A DNA stretch of 64,000 nucleotides from an uncultured Schlesneria sp. GTDB lineage: Bacteria; Planctomycetota; Planctomycetia; Planctomycetales; Planctomycetaceae. The stretch covers positions 1-64,000 of the forward strand of contig CAILLA010000206.1 of NCBI GenBank assembly GCA_903834925.1, in the 5' to 3' direction. The notes beneath the pieces are model-generated. The model had not been told where the DNA came from and searched no databases. It worked only from the letters and a program-made list of their open reading frames with translations. The position numbers were made by a program, and so were the translations under genes. Shown in pieces: positions 17,367-25,174 of this stretch (position 1 is its first letter; every line of letters begins with the position of its first letter).

Positions 17367-18905
17367 ATGTCGCAGGGAAGCGAGAATTCCGATGGCCGCG
17401 TGATTAGTCACAATGATGTCGCGCCTGTCGCCGTTACGGGTTCGTCCGAACTCAATACGTTTGCCGTTCAGATTCATCAGTCACTTGATCCCAGACGAGT
17501 TGCCTCCGTTGCCGTTCAGGAGCTTCGTCCCTTCCTACTCTGCGATCGGATTTGCTTTCTCGAACGACGTGGATCCGGGTTTCGGCTTGTTGCGGCGAGT
17601 GATCAGGTGGGAAATCTGCGCCGATCAAGACAAGCCGCGTTTTTGGAGCAATTTGTTTCTGCTGCGATTCCCACCGGTGAGCGTTTTCTGTTTCCCGACG
17701 GCGATCTCGAATTACCCGATGAACTCGCTAAGTTGCTGGCAAGCTATTGGGAATTGTCGCATGGTCAAATGATTCTGGTTGAGCCTGTCTTCTCTCAATC
17801 TCAACAACCGGACAAATTGAATTCTAACCCAACCACGCCGACAATCGTCGGGGCGTTGGTGATCGAGCTGTTCTCAGAATCAAATCTCAATCCTGACGTA
17901 CTTCCACGACTTAAGCCCGCAATAGAACATCTGACGATTGCGCTGGCGAATTCCCGTCGTTATTCGCGACTGGTCACGATTCCCGGTTTGTACGTACTGG
18001 GGTTGGTCTTCGAGACGATTCACCGAACTCGCGCGGCCACGATTTTCGTTACTCTGATGTTAGTTTCATCACTGCTGACCAGTGCGGCGTTCATTCAGCG
18101 GCCTTTCGAAATTGAGTGTTCTGGTCGGTTGATGCCTACGATCCGACGTGAAGTTTTTGCGGGGATCGAAGGGGAAGTCGTCGATGTACTGGTTAACGAA
18201 TCGGATCAGGTGGACGAGGGTCAGGTCATCGCCCGATTGAAGTCGCGGGAACTGGAAAAGGCATTACTTGATCAAACCGGCCAGTTAAATCAAAAAATGA
18301 AAGCCCGTGATGCCGCTCGAGCCGACCTGCGAACCAAATCGAGTGCTCCGACTCGTGGCCAGTCGGCTCGCGATCAAGCTCAGCTAGAAATCCTCAATTC
18401 CGAAATCGAAACGATTCATAGACAGCTGGAACTCCTGGAACGGCAGCAGGAGCAACTCGTGATTCGGGCCCCCATCTCAGGGACCATTACCACCGATCGA
18501 TCGCGAGAACGACTGCTCGACCGCCCGGTCCATCGGGGTGAATCGCTGCTGGAAATCATGGACGAAGCAGGAGCATGGCAACTGGAATTAGCCATTTCCG
18601 AGCGTAAGTCGGGTCATTTTCTGTCCTATCACCAGAAACACTCAATGGTCCCGGTCAAATTTCGGTTGCTATCGATGACGCCACAAACATTTGACTGTCA
18701 GGTGACACGCTTAGCCGACCGAATGGTGACAACCCCCGAATTCGGCACCAGCAGCCTGATCTTTTGCGATGTTTCGAATCTCGAGTTAGCCCCACGCCAG
18801 ATCGGTTCCGAAGTCAATGCCCGAATCCAGTGCGGAAAAAAGAGTTTCTTGTTTCTCTGGTTCCACGAGTTTTGGGAACTTCTGCAGCGTCACTGGTGGA
18901 TCTAG
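17367..18905 (+). CDS. GAF domain-HlyD membrane adaptor
   Basis: From the ATG at 17367 the protein has 512 residues (the frame extends 21 codons upstream without protein-like features). Residues about 30-200 look like a GAF domain ('LDPRRVASVAVQELRPFLLC'), followed by a membrane segment (about 222-243, ATIFVTLMLVSSLLTSAAFI). Next comes a periplasmic HlyD-type adaptor: a biotinyl-lipoyl half (VFAGIEGEVVDVLVNESDQV), a coiled-coil hairpin, and the second lipoyl half (LVIRAPISGTIT). The C-terminus is aromatic. HlyD-type proteins bridge inner-membrane exporters to the outer membrane. The cytoplasmic GAF domain is unusual and suggests ligand-controlled export. The PqqD/M50/HlyD gene at 20999 is its likely partner. 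Confidence 0.88.
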   Translation: MSQGSENSDGRVISHNDVAPVAVTGSSELNTFAVQIHQSLDPRRVASVAVQELRPFLLCDRICFLERRGSGFRLVAASDQVGNLRRSRQAAFLEQFVSAAIPTGERFLFPDGDLELPDELAKLLASYWELSHGQMILVEPVFSQSQQPDKLNSNPTTPTIVGALVIELFSESNLNPDVLPRLKPAIEHLTIALANSRRYSRLVTIPGLYVLGLVFETIHRTRAATIFVTLMLVSSLLTSAAFIQRPFEIECSGRLMPTIRREVFAGIEGEVVDVLVNESDQVDEGQVIARLKSRELEKALLDQTGQLNQKMKARDAARADLRTKSSAPTRGQSARDQAQLEILNSEIETIHRQLELLERQQEQLVIRAPISGTITTDRSRERLLDRPVHRGESLLEIMDEAGAWQLELAISERKSGHFLSYHQKHSMVPVKFRLLSMTPQTFDCQVTRLADRMVTTPEFGTSSLIFCDVSNLELAPRQIGSEVNARIQCGKKSFLFLWFHEFWELLQRHWWI

Positions 18906-19144
18906 TTAATTTCTAGCCGTCGCCTGAAGTCCCGAACGTATGCGAAACCTCACTTTTGAATCTCGATTGTCGTTCGCGTCGCCTAATTGAGACGAATTGC
19001 AAATCATGCGAGCCGATCTAAAAACCATATGGACTCGTAATTCATTCGGTTACGAAGATATATTCTGATCGGTGTTAACGCTTCTGGATAAAAGTAGAAT
19101 AAGACGAGAATTCTTGTCGTTCCTCAGACGTACGCGAATCCTAT

Positions 19145-20806
19145 TTATTCCTGATTGACGTGGCTGAGTTGTGGGTGCTTGTAACCTCTTGCACTCATGA
19201 TCGTTTCGATTGTGGGGCGGACTCCTGGAAGATGAGTGACGAGTTGCTGGAAGGCTTCGCGGGAGATTGCGACGGCGTGGACATCGGTTTTGGCGCTGGC
19301 TTGTGCCGATCGTGGTTGGTCTGAGATCAGGGCGATCTCGCCAAAGATGTCTCCTTCTTTTAAGAGGCTGAGTACCTTGCTTTCCTTGATGATTTCAACT
19401 TCCCCTTTCACAACAACCAGTAACTGGTCGCCGAAATCACCCTCATTGAAAATGGTCTCGCCCTTGTTGAAGAAAAGTTGGTGGACGGAATCGGATTCGT
19501 GGATTCGCAACTGGGCGATGTCGCGTGGCAATATGACATCGATGATCCAATCCATTAAGACTCGTACTTTGCGGTCCCAGCCGGGGATTTTCATAAGATA
19601 GATGGCTTTCCAGGCCATCCAGGCGGGGATTCCTCGCATCTTGATTCCCATGACTTCGGCGACGGCGGAATATCGCCCAAGCGAAGCGAGTTTGCCAAGG
19701 CCGGTGAACAGGAATTTGGAATGCTTCTGTTTCCGGTGTTTTGCCAGAAGATTAGCCGCACATGTCTTGGCTTGGCGAACGGCATGCTGGGCGGTTGGAG
19801 GTGACATGATTCCGTCGGGTTGTGGTACAGCAGCACAGTCTCCAACGGCCCACAACATTTCGAAGTTGGGAACGTTCAAGAATTCGTTGACGATGATTCG
19901 GCCAGTTCGATCTCGTTCGCAGGGGAGTGCACTAACTAACGGGTCGGGTGCGGAAGGGACTGTTGTAACAACGGTTCGAGTTTGGATTCGCTGGGAATCG
20001 GGTGAGACTTTCGACGTGACCACGACGGCGTCTGCAGAGACCGCGTTCAAACGGACGTTGACCTGAATCTCAATACCTCGACGTTCCAGAATCTGATGAG
20101 CGTACTGGGCCAGGACCGGATCGACTTCGGGTAGTATTCGTTCGGCGCTTTGGAGCAGCACGCAGCGAAGATCACTCTTCTTCAAATTTCGATAGGCTGA
20201 GATTGCATGAGCCAGGAAGTCGTGCAGTTCCGCGATACATTCGACTCCCGAAAATCCGCCCCCCGCTACGACAAACGTCAGCAGTTTGCGTTTTTCGTCG
20301 GGATCGGATTCGATGTCCGCCTCTTCCAGCGCACGGACGGCTTCGTAGCGCAGCCGCATCGCGTCACCGAGGTATTTGAAGGGGATGGCGTGTTCTTTCA
20401 TCCCTTGCACCTTCGAGAAATCGAGTCGACTTCCCAGGCAAACCACCAGTTGATCGAAGCCGAGCGTTTTCGTTTGCGGCTGAAACCCCGGTGCCAGTTC
20501 CACGGTTTTTGCGGCAAGGTCGATCGATTGAATCTCACGGATGTAGACGCGAGTCGTTCGCAAAATTCGTCGGATCGGAATCACGCCGTGTTGTGGCGCG
20601 ATCGTGGCCCCGACCATCTCGGGCAATAGCGGCTGGAAGACCATGTAGTTTTCATTACTGACCAGATCAACCTCGATTTCGTGTTGTTCGCCTGGTGTCA
20701 GCAGTCGTTCCAAATGCTGGGCCACGTGGACACCAGCAAAGCCTCCGCCAAGGATCAAAATGCGATGTTTGTGGGCCGTCGGCGAATGGGAACCGTCGTT
20801 TGACAT
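19145..20806 (-). CDS. NDH-2 type NADH dehydrogenase fused to a cyclic-nucleotide-binding domain
   Basis: I start at the ATG at 20806 (MSNDGSHS..., 553 residues); 29 further upstream codons look non-coding. The first about 420 residues are a type II NADH:quinone oxidoreductase. They show an FAD-binding Rossmann motif (RILILGGGFAGVHVAQ), an NAD-binding motif (VVAGGGFSGVECIAEL), a WAVGDCAAVPQPDG FAD block, and a TAQHAVRQAK quinone-side helix. The last about 115 residues are a cNMP-binding domain (NKGETIFNEGDFGDQLLVVV, then GDIFGEIALISDQPRSAQA, the phosphate-binding cassette). This would let cAMP or cGMP regulate the enzyme. The gene lies opposite to its neighbours, divergent from the M50 gene. 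Confidence 0.93.
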   Translation of the reverse strand: MSNDGSHSPTAHKHRILILGGGFAGVHVAQHLERLLTPGEQHEIEVDLVSNENYMVFQPLLPEMVGATIAPQHGVIPIRRILRTTRVYIREIQSIDLAAKTVELAPGFQPQTKTLGFDQLVVCLGSRLDFSKVQGMKEHAIPFKYLGDAMRLRYEAVRALEEADIESDPDEKRKLLTFVVAGGGFSGVECIAELHDFLAHAISAYRNLKKSDLRCVLLQSAERILPEVDPVLAQYAHQILERRGIEIQVNVRLNAVSADAVVVTSKVSPDSQRIQTRTVVTTVPSAPDPLVSALPCERDRTGRIIVNEFLNVPNFEMLWAVGDCAAVPQPDGIMSPPTAQHAVRQAKTCAANLLAKHRKQKHSKFLFTGLGKLASLGRYSAVAEVMGIKMRGIPAWMAWKAIYLMKIPGWDRKVRVLMDWIIDVILPRDIAQLRIHESDSVHQLFFNKGETIFNEGDFGDQLLVVVKGEVEIIKESKVLSLLKEGDIFGEIALISDQPRSAQASAKTDVHAVAISREAFQQLVTHLPGVRPTIETIMSARGYKHPQLSHVNQE

Positions 20807-20998
20807 GAAATCTAAGGTCCAACAATGGGATGTACAACTTACAGTTTGAAATCGGAGGCGAGATCGTACTGGACAACGCATGGGTAATGCCACTTTGGCG
20901 AAAATGGATTCCTATTTACGCGGAATTCCAACTACGGTATACGAATCAGATTATGTGGTCCGCTTCTGCCATTAATCTTGTGAAATGAGTCCTCGCCG

Positions 20999-23197
20999 AT
21001 GCTGTTGCCATCGTCGAATCGCCCGATTCCGCTGGTTCGTCGTTCGGATCTGCAAATCAGCACGATGTCGTTTCGCGACGAGACTCATGTTGTTGTTAAA
21101 GATCCTTTGGCGCTCCAATATTTTCGACTGCCAATCCTGCAGTACCGCATCCTGGAATCATTGGATGGCCGGAATTCACTATTGGAAATCCAGAATCGAG
21201 TTCAGGAGCTTGGTGAATCCTCGGCGTTAACTGCAGCTGAGATTTTTGGATTAATCCTGGATCTCGGCAGGAAACGGTTGATTTGGAGCGAACGACCTGG
21301 CACGTCAAAATCGCTTTTGGATCAGGCTGATACGTCTGCACGCAGCAGGTTCTGGAATATCCTCCGCAATCCGCTTTTTATTCGTTTACCGGGCCTTCAT
21401 CCGGGACAAGTTCTTCATTGGCTGGCACAAAGACTGGCTTGGATCTATTCCCTGCCAGTGGCGAGTGCCGTGTTCGCGTTCTTTGCAGGAACATGGTTAT
21501 TTCTTCTGCTGCATGTAGAAACGTTTTTTGGCGAGTTGCCAACGATGTCCAGCCTGCTCGCAGGAAACGGCATCGTGACGTTGTGGATTGTCGTGGGGTC
21601 GCTCAAGATTCTGCATGAGCTGTCTCACGGGTTGGCCTGCGAGCGATTCGGGGCGGAATGTCAGTCGATCGGCCTTGCGTTTTTGTTTTTCAGCCCCTGC
21701 ATGTACTGTGATGTCACCGACTCCTGGATGTTGCCTCGCAAATCGCACCGGATCGCGGTCTCTTTGGCCGGGATCTATGTTGAACTGTTTATCTCGTCAT
21801 TGGGTTTATGGCTCTGGTGGTTTTCGACGCCAGGGCTATTTCATCAAATCTGCCTGCAAGTCTTTTTTGCCGGCTCCGTTTCGACGTTGCTGCTGAACGC
21901 CAATCCGCTGCTTCGGTTTGACGGGTATTTTGTGCTCGCGGATTTGCTCGAAATTCCAAACCTTTATCAGCGAAGTCGTCAGACAGTTCGGCGACTGGCA
22001 GCACGATACCTGTTGGGGCTGAAGACTTTCGACGATTCGGCTTCGACACAGAATGAACCCCGGTCAATAATTGCAGGGTATGGGCTGGCGTCCATAGCAT
22101 ATCAATTACCGATGATGCTCGGTTTATGTTTTTTCTTTTACAGCTTACTGGAGCCGTTCGGCCTTTCGTCCATCTTCTGGATCTATTGTACGGGGATGGC
22201 TATCGTGAGTGGCTGGCGCTTTCTTGTATGGCGTCTTCAAATCGGGCAACAACAGAAATCACCCGTTCGCGCTTGGGTTCATTCGGCGATAACGCTTGGA
22301 TTCAGCCTCGCTCTGTTAACGGGAATCTGGTTCTGTCCGTTACGAAATTCGGTTACCGCGTCAGTGATCATTGAACCGAGGTCCGCTCAGCCTGTTTACG
22401 TAGAGACTGCGGGAACGGTTCGAAATGTGTTGGCCCACGAAGGGGATGTCGTTTCTGCAGGGGCGGTTCTGGTCAAAATGGAAAATCTAGACCTCGATCG
22501 GCAACTGGTCGCACTGGAAGGAATGCGGGCCCTTCATGAGACTGACTTTCGACTGGCTCAAGCCATCAGCGATCCCGACTTGATGTCTCAGGTGAGGACC
22601 GCTGGGCACGCTTCTGACGAGCAGATCGAGTTTGCAAGGTCCGAAAAGGATCGGCTTCAACTGCAAGCACCGCTGGCAGGGACGATCGTTTCGGCAAAAC
22701 GTTCGCCCGACAATGCGGCCGTGTCACAAAATAAATCACCAGCAGAATCACCGGGAATCTTAAATTCCCGTTTGGTGGGAATGTATCTACCTCGAAAAAC
22801 GTATCTTTGTGAGATCGCCCCTTCGGATCGTTGGGAGGCAGGGATGTGGGTTGATCAAAAAAGTCGCCAATATCTATCACCTGGGCAAAAGGTTGCCGTC
22901 CGTCTGGATGCATATTCCGGGACGATCATACCCGGAAAAGTGACTTCGATCGGGTCTGCCAACGAGGCAACAATCCCAGCATCGCTTTCGACGAAATCGA
23001 ATGGGCCGTTCGTGACAAATTCGGTTTCCGGTGGTGAAGCGCCGACTGAACCCGTTTATCGAGCGAAGATCATTCTCGACAAAGTGAGCTTTCCCGCGCA
23101 GTGCGGCATGCAGGGGCAGGGGAGTTTTGATCGTCCCACGTTGACGGTTGGTGCCTGGTTGACTGACGAATTCCATCGGCTGTTTGTCATCAGGTGA
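20999..23197 (+). CDS. PqqD-like/M50 peptidase-like/HlyD membrane protein
   Basis: 732 residues. The N-terminal 80 (RPIPLVRRSDL..., LQYFRLPILQYRILESLDG) resemble the PqqD-like peptide-binding module common at the start of these proteins. About 130-420 is a polytopic domain with HELSHG (zinc-binding HExxH starting at residue 206) and later NPLLRFDGYF, the second metal-ligand block of site-2 proteases (M50). After more membrane segments the protein ends with a periplasmic HlyD-type domain with two lipoyl halves (about 450-550). The gene ends 4 bp before the SecA-like start, and its stop codon lies in that gene's ribosome binding site, so the two are coupled. Together with the GAF-HlyD adaptor it probably forms an export or processing complex. 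Substrate unknown. Confidence 0.9.
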   Translation: MLLPSSNRPIPLVRRSDLQISTMSFRDETHVVVKDPLALQYFRLPILQYRILESLDGRNSLLEIQNRVQELGESSALTAAEIFGLILDLGRKRLIWSERPGTSKSLLDQADTSARSRFWNILRNPLFIRLPGLHPGQVLHWLAQRLAWIYSLPVASAVFAFFAGTWLFLLLHVETFFGELPTMSSLLAGNGIVTLWIVVGSLKILHELSHGLACERFGAECQSIGLAFLFFSPCMYCDVTDSWMLPRKSHRIAVSLAGIYVELFISSLGLWLWWFSTPGLFHQICLQVFFAGSVSTLLLNANPLLRFDGYFVLADLLEIPNLYQRSRQTVRRLAARYLLGLKTFDDSASTQNEPRSIIAGYGLASIAYQLPMMLGLCFFFYSLLEPFGLSSIFWIYCTGMAIVSGWRFLVWRLQIGQQQKSPVRAWVHSAITLGFSLALLTGIWFCPLRNSVTASVIIEPRSAQPVYVETAGTVRNVLAHEGDVVSAGAVLVKMENLDLDRQLVALEGMRALHETDFRLAQAISDPDLMSQVRTAGHASDEQIEFARSEKDRLQLQAPLAGTIVSAKRSPDNAAVSQNKSPAESPGILNSRLVGMYLPRKTYLCEIAPSDRWEAGMWVDQKSRQYLSPGQKVAVRLDAYSGTIIPGKVTSIGSANEATIPASLSTKSNGPFVTNSVSGGEAPTEPVYRAKIILDKVSFPAQCGMQGQGSFDRPTLTVGAWLTDEFHRLFVIR
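23192..23197 (+). promoter_or_regulatory. Ribosome binding site deciding the SecA-like start
   Basis: AGGTGA lies 4 nt before the ATG at 23202 and contains the TGA stop of the M50 gene. It supports ATG 23202 over an upstream TTG at 23184. Confidence 0.6.
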
Positions 23198-23201
23198 AAC
23201 C

Positions 23202-25136
23202 ATGCCGAATCCGTCAACGAAACTGCCGCCGAAACGAGGTCAGTCGATCCTGCCCAAAGTTTGGTGCCGCTGGCAATGGGGACGAATGGCTGAACGGATC
23301 GTGGCGGAATCTGAGCGATTGCAAGCGATCACGATTCCGGAACTCCAGAAATTGGCTCGACAATCTCGAAGTCGTGCCCGACTGGCAGCGTTTGACGAAC
23401 GAACTGTTGTTGGAGTCTGTGCGCTCGTCCGTGAGATCGCAGGCCGCGAACACGGAATCCGGCATTTCCCTGTTCAAATTCAGGGAGCATTGGCAATGCT
23501 CAACGGCTGGATCGCCGAAATGAGAACCGGTGAAGGCAAAACACTCACTTCGCTCATGACCGTGACGTTACTTTCGTTGCGGGGGCAAGGATGTCATGTG
23601 TTTACTGCGAATGACTATCTGGCTGTTCGCGATTGTGAATTTGCCAAGCCTGTCCTGCATTGGTTCGGACTGACGGCAGATGTGCTCGTCGCCGATCAAC
23701 TGGAACAGGATCGTCAGAAGTGTTACCAGGCCGATGTAATATATGGCTCGGAAAAAGAGTTTGGATTCGATTTTTTACGCGACCGGATCAAGGGGGTTTC
23801 TGTCTACGGAACGGAACGCAGCACGCCGGATCAAATATCCCGATCGATGATCCAGAACGGGCATGCGTACGCGGTAATCGACGAAGCAGACAGCATTCTG
23901 CTCGATCAGGCGTGTACGCCGTTGATCATCTCGTGCCCGCAACCTGTCACTGACGAAGATCTGACTCTCTTTCACTGGAGCGAACAATTTGCCGGAGGGT
24001 TATCCGTCACCACCGACTACCTGCTTGACCCACGAATTCAGTCGGCCAGGCTGACTCAACGGGGCGTTCGTCGGCTCAGGCTGACGGCAAAACCGATAAC
24101 GGTCGCTCAGCGATCCGGTGAAGCTCTCTTTTCACAAATTGAGCGGGCTTTGGCGGCTCGTCATTTCTATCATGAAAACCGAGAATATCTGGTCATTGAT
24201 GGGCGAATCGAAATCATTGATCAAGGGACCGGCAGAATCTTGCCAGGCCGAAAGTGGCGAGATGGCCTGCAGCAAGCCATCGAAATTCGAGCCGGGCTGA
24301 AACCAAGTGATTCCACCGGAAGTGCAGCCCGCGTGACGCTTCAGGGCTATCTCACAAATTATCCTTTCTTGTGCGGAATGACAGGGACCGCATTCGAAGC
24401 ACGTGCGGAATTGAAGCGGACATACGGGCTTCGAGTCATGCCGATCGCGACTCATCACCCTTGTCAGCTTCGGCAGTTCCCAGCACGCATCTTTATCGAT
24501 GCTGACCACAAATGGACGGCGATCACTGAGGAACTGATAAAGGTCGTCGAAGCTGGCCGTGCGGCGCTCGTTGGTACAACTTCAATCACAAGCAGCGAGC
24601 AATGTGCTGAACGGCTGAGAATGCTTGGAATCGAAGTTCAGGTATTGCACGCAAGGCATCATCGAGACGAGGCGGAGATTGTTCGTCAGGCAGGGGAAAC
24701 CGGCCGAATTACGGTGGCGACGAACATGGCTGGGCGTGGTACTGATATTAAGCTTCATCCGACCGTTCGCGATGCAGGTGGACTGCACGTCGTCCTGACA
24801 GAGATGAATCGCTCAACACGAATCGATCGTCAGCTGGCAGGTCGCGCGGCTCGCCAGGGAGACCCTGGTTCGAGTCAGGCATTTGTTTCATTGGACGACG
24901 AATTATTGACGATTCTGGGTGCGGCACGCATCAACCGTTTGAAAGAACTCACACGCGGGATCACCAACGGGGAACTTCCGAGTCAGTGGATCAAATATTT
25001 CGTGAAAGCACAGCGTTTATTTGAACGCCAGGCTGAACTGGAACGAAGCCAGCTACTGAGTCGAGAACGACGTCGAACAGACTCCATGACCCCACTGGGG
25101 CTCGACCCGTTTGTCGAGTTCGCCAGCGATGGTTAA
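23202..25136 (+). CDS. Short SecA-like preprotein translocase ATPase
   Basis: 644 residues, compared with about 850-900 for housekeeping SecA. Residues about 80-230 carry the nucleotide-binding domain with MRTGEGKTL (Walker A, Lys113), FTANDYLAVRD, and VIDEADSILLD (Walker B, Asp227). The preprotein-crosslinking part contains EYLVIDGRIEIIDQGTGRI, and the second ATPase lobe has TGTAFEARAELKRTYGL, TNMAGRGTDIKL and QLAGRAARQGDPGSSQAFVS. All helicase motifs are intact. The C-terminal helical scaffold/wing and zinc-binding tail are largely missing. It is translationally coupled to the PqqD/M50/HlyD gene, so it probably powers a dedicated system rather than general secretion (inference). Confidence 0.92.
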   Translation: MPNPSTKLPPKRGQSILPKVWCRWQWGRMAERIVAESERLQAITIPELQKLARQSRSRARLAAFDERTVVGVCALVREIAGREHGIRHFPVQIQGALAMLNGWIAEMRTGEGKTLTSLMTVTLLSLRGQGCHVFTANDYLAVRDCEFAKPVLHWFGLTADVLVADQLEQDRQKCYQADVIYGSEKEFGFDFLRDRIKGVSVYGTERSTPDQISRSMIQNGHAYAVIDEADSILLDQACTPLIISCPQPVTDEDLTLFHWSEQFAGGLSVTTDYLLDPRIQSARLTQRGVRRLRLTAKPITVAQRSGEALFSQIERALAARHFYHENREYLVIDGRIEIIDQGTGRILPGRKWRDGLQQAIEIRAGLKPSDSTGSAARVTLQGYLTNYPFLCGMTGTAFEARAELKRTYGLRVMPIATHHPCQLRQFPARIFIDADHKWTAITEELIKVVEAGRAALVGTTSITSSEQCAERLRMLGIEVQVLHARHHRDEAEIVRQAGETGRITVATNMAGRGTDIKLHPTVRDAGGLHVVLTEMNRSTRIDRQLAGRAARQGDPGSSQAFVSLDDELLTILGAARINRLKELTRGITNGELPSQWIKYFVKAQRLFERQAELERSQLLSRERRRTDSMTPLGLDPFVEFASDG

Positions 25137-25137
25137 A

Positions 25138-25167
25138 GTGAAATCAGAAACACCGTTTTGATTTTAC
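25138..25167 (+). terminator. 13-bp stem hairpin between the SecA-like and GH63 genes
   Basis: Arms gtgaaatc(a)gaaac and gttttgattttac pair over 13 bp with one bulged A and a 3-nt loop. It begins right after the SecA-like stop and ends 7 nt before the GH63 ATG. There is no long U-run; attenuation or mRNA processing is as likely as termination. Confidence 0.45.
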
Positions 25168-25174
25168 ATCGGGG

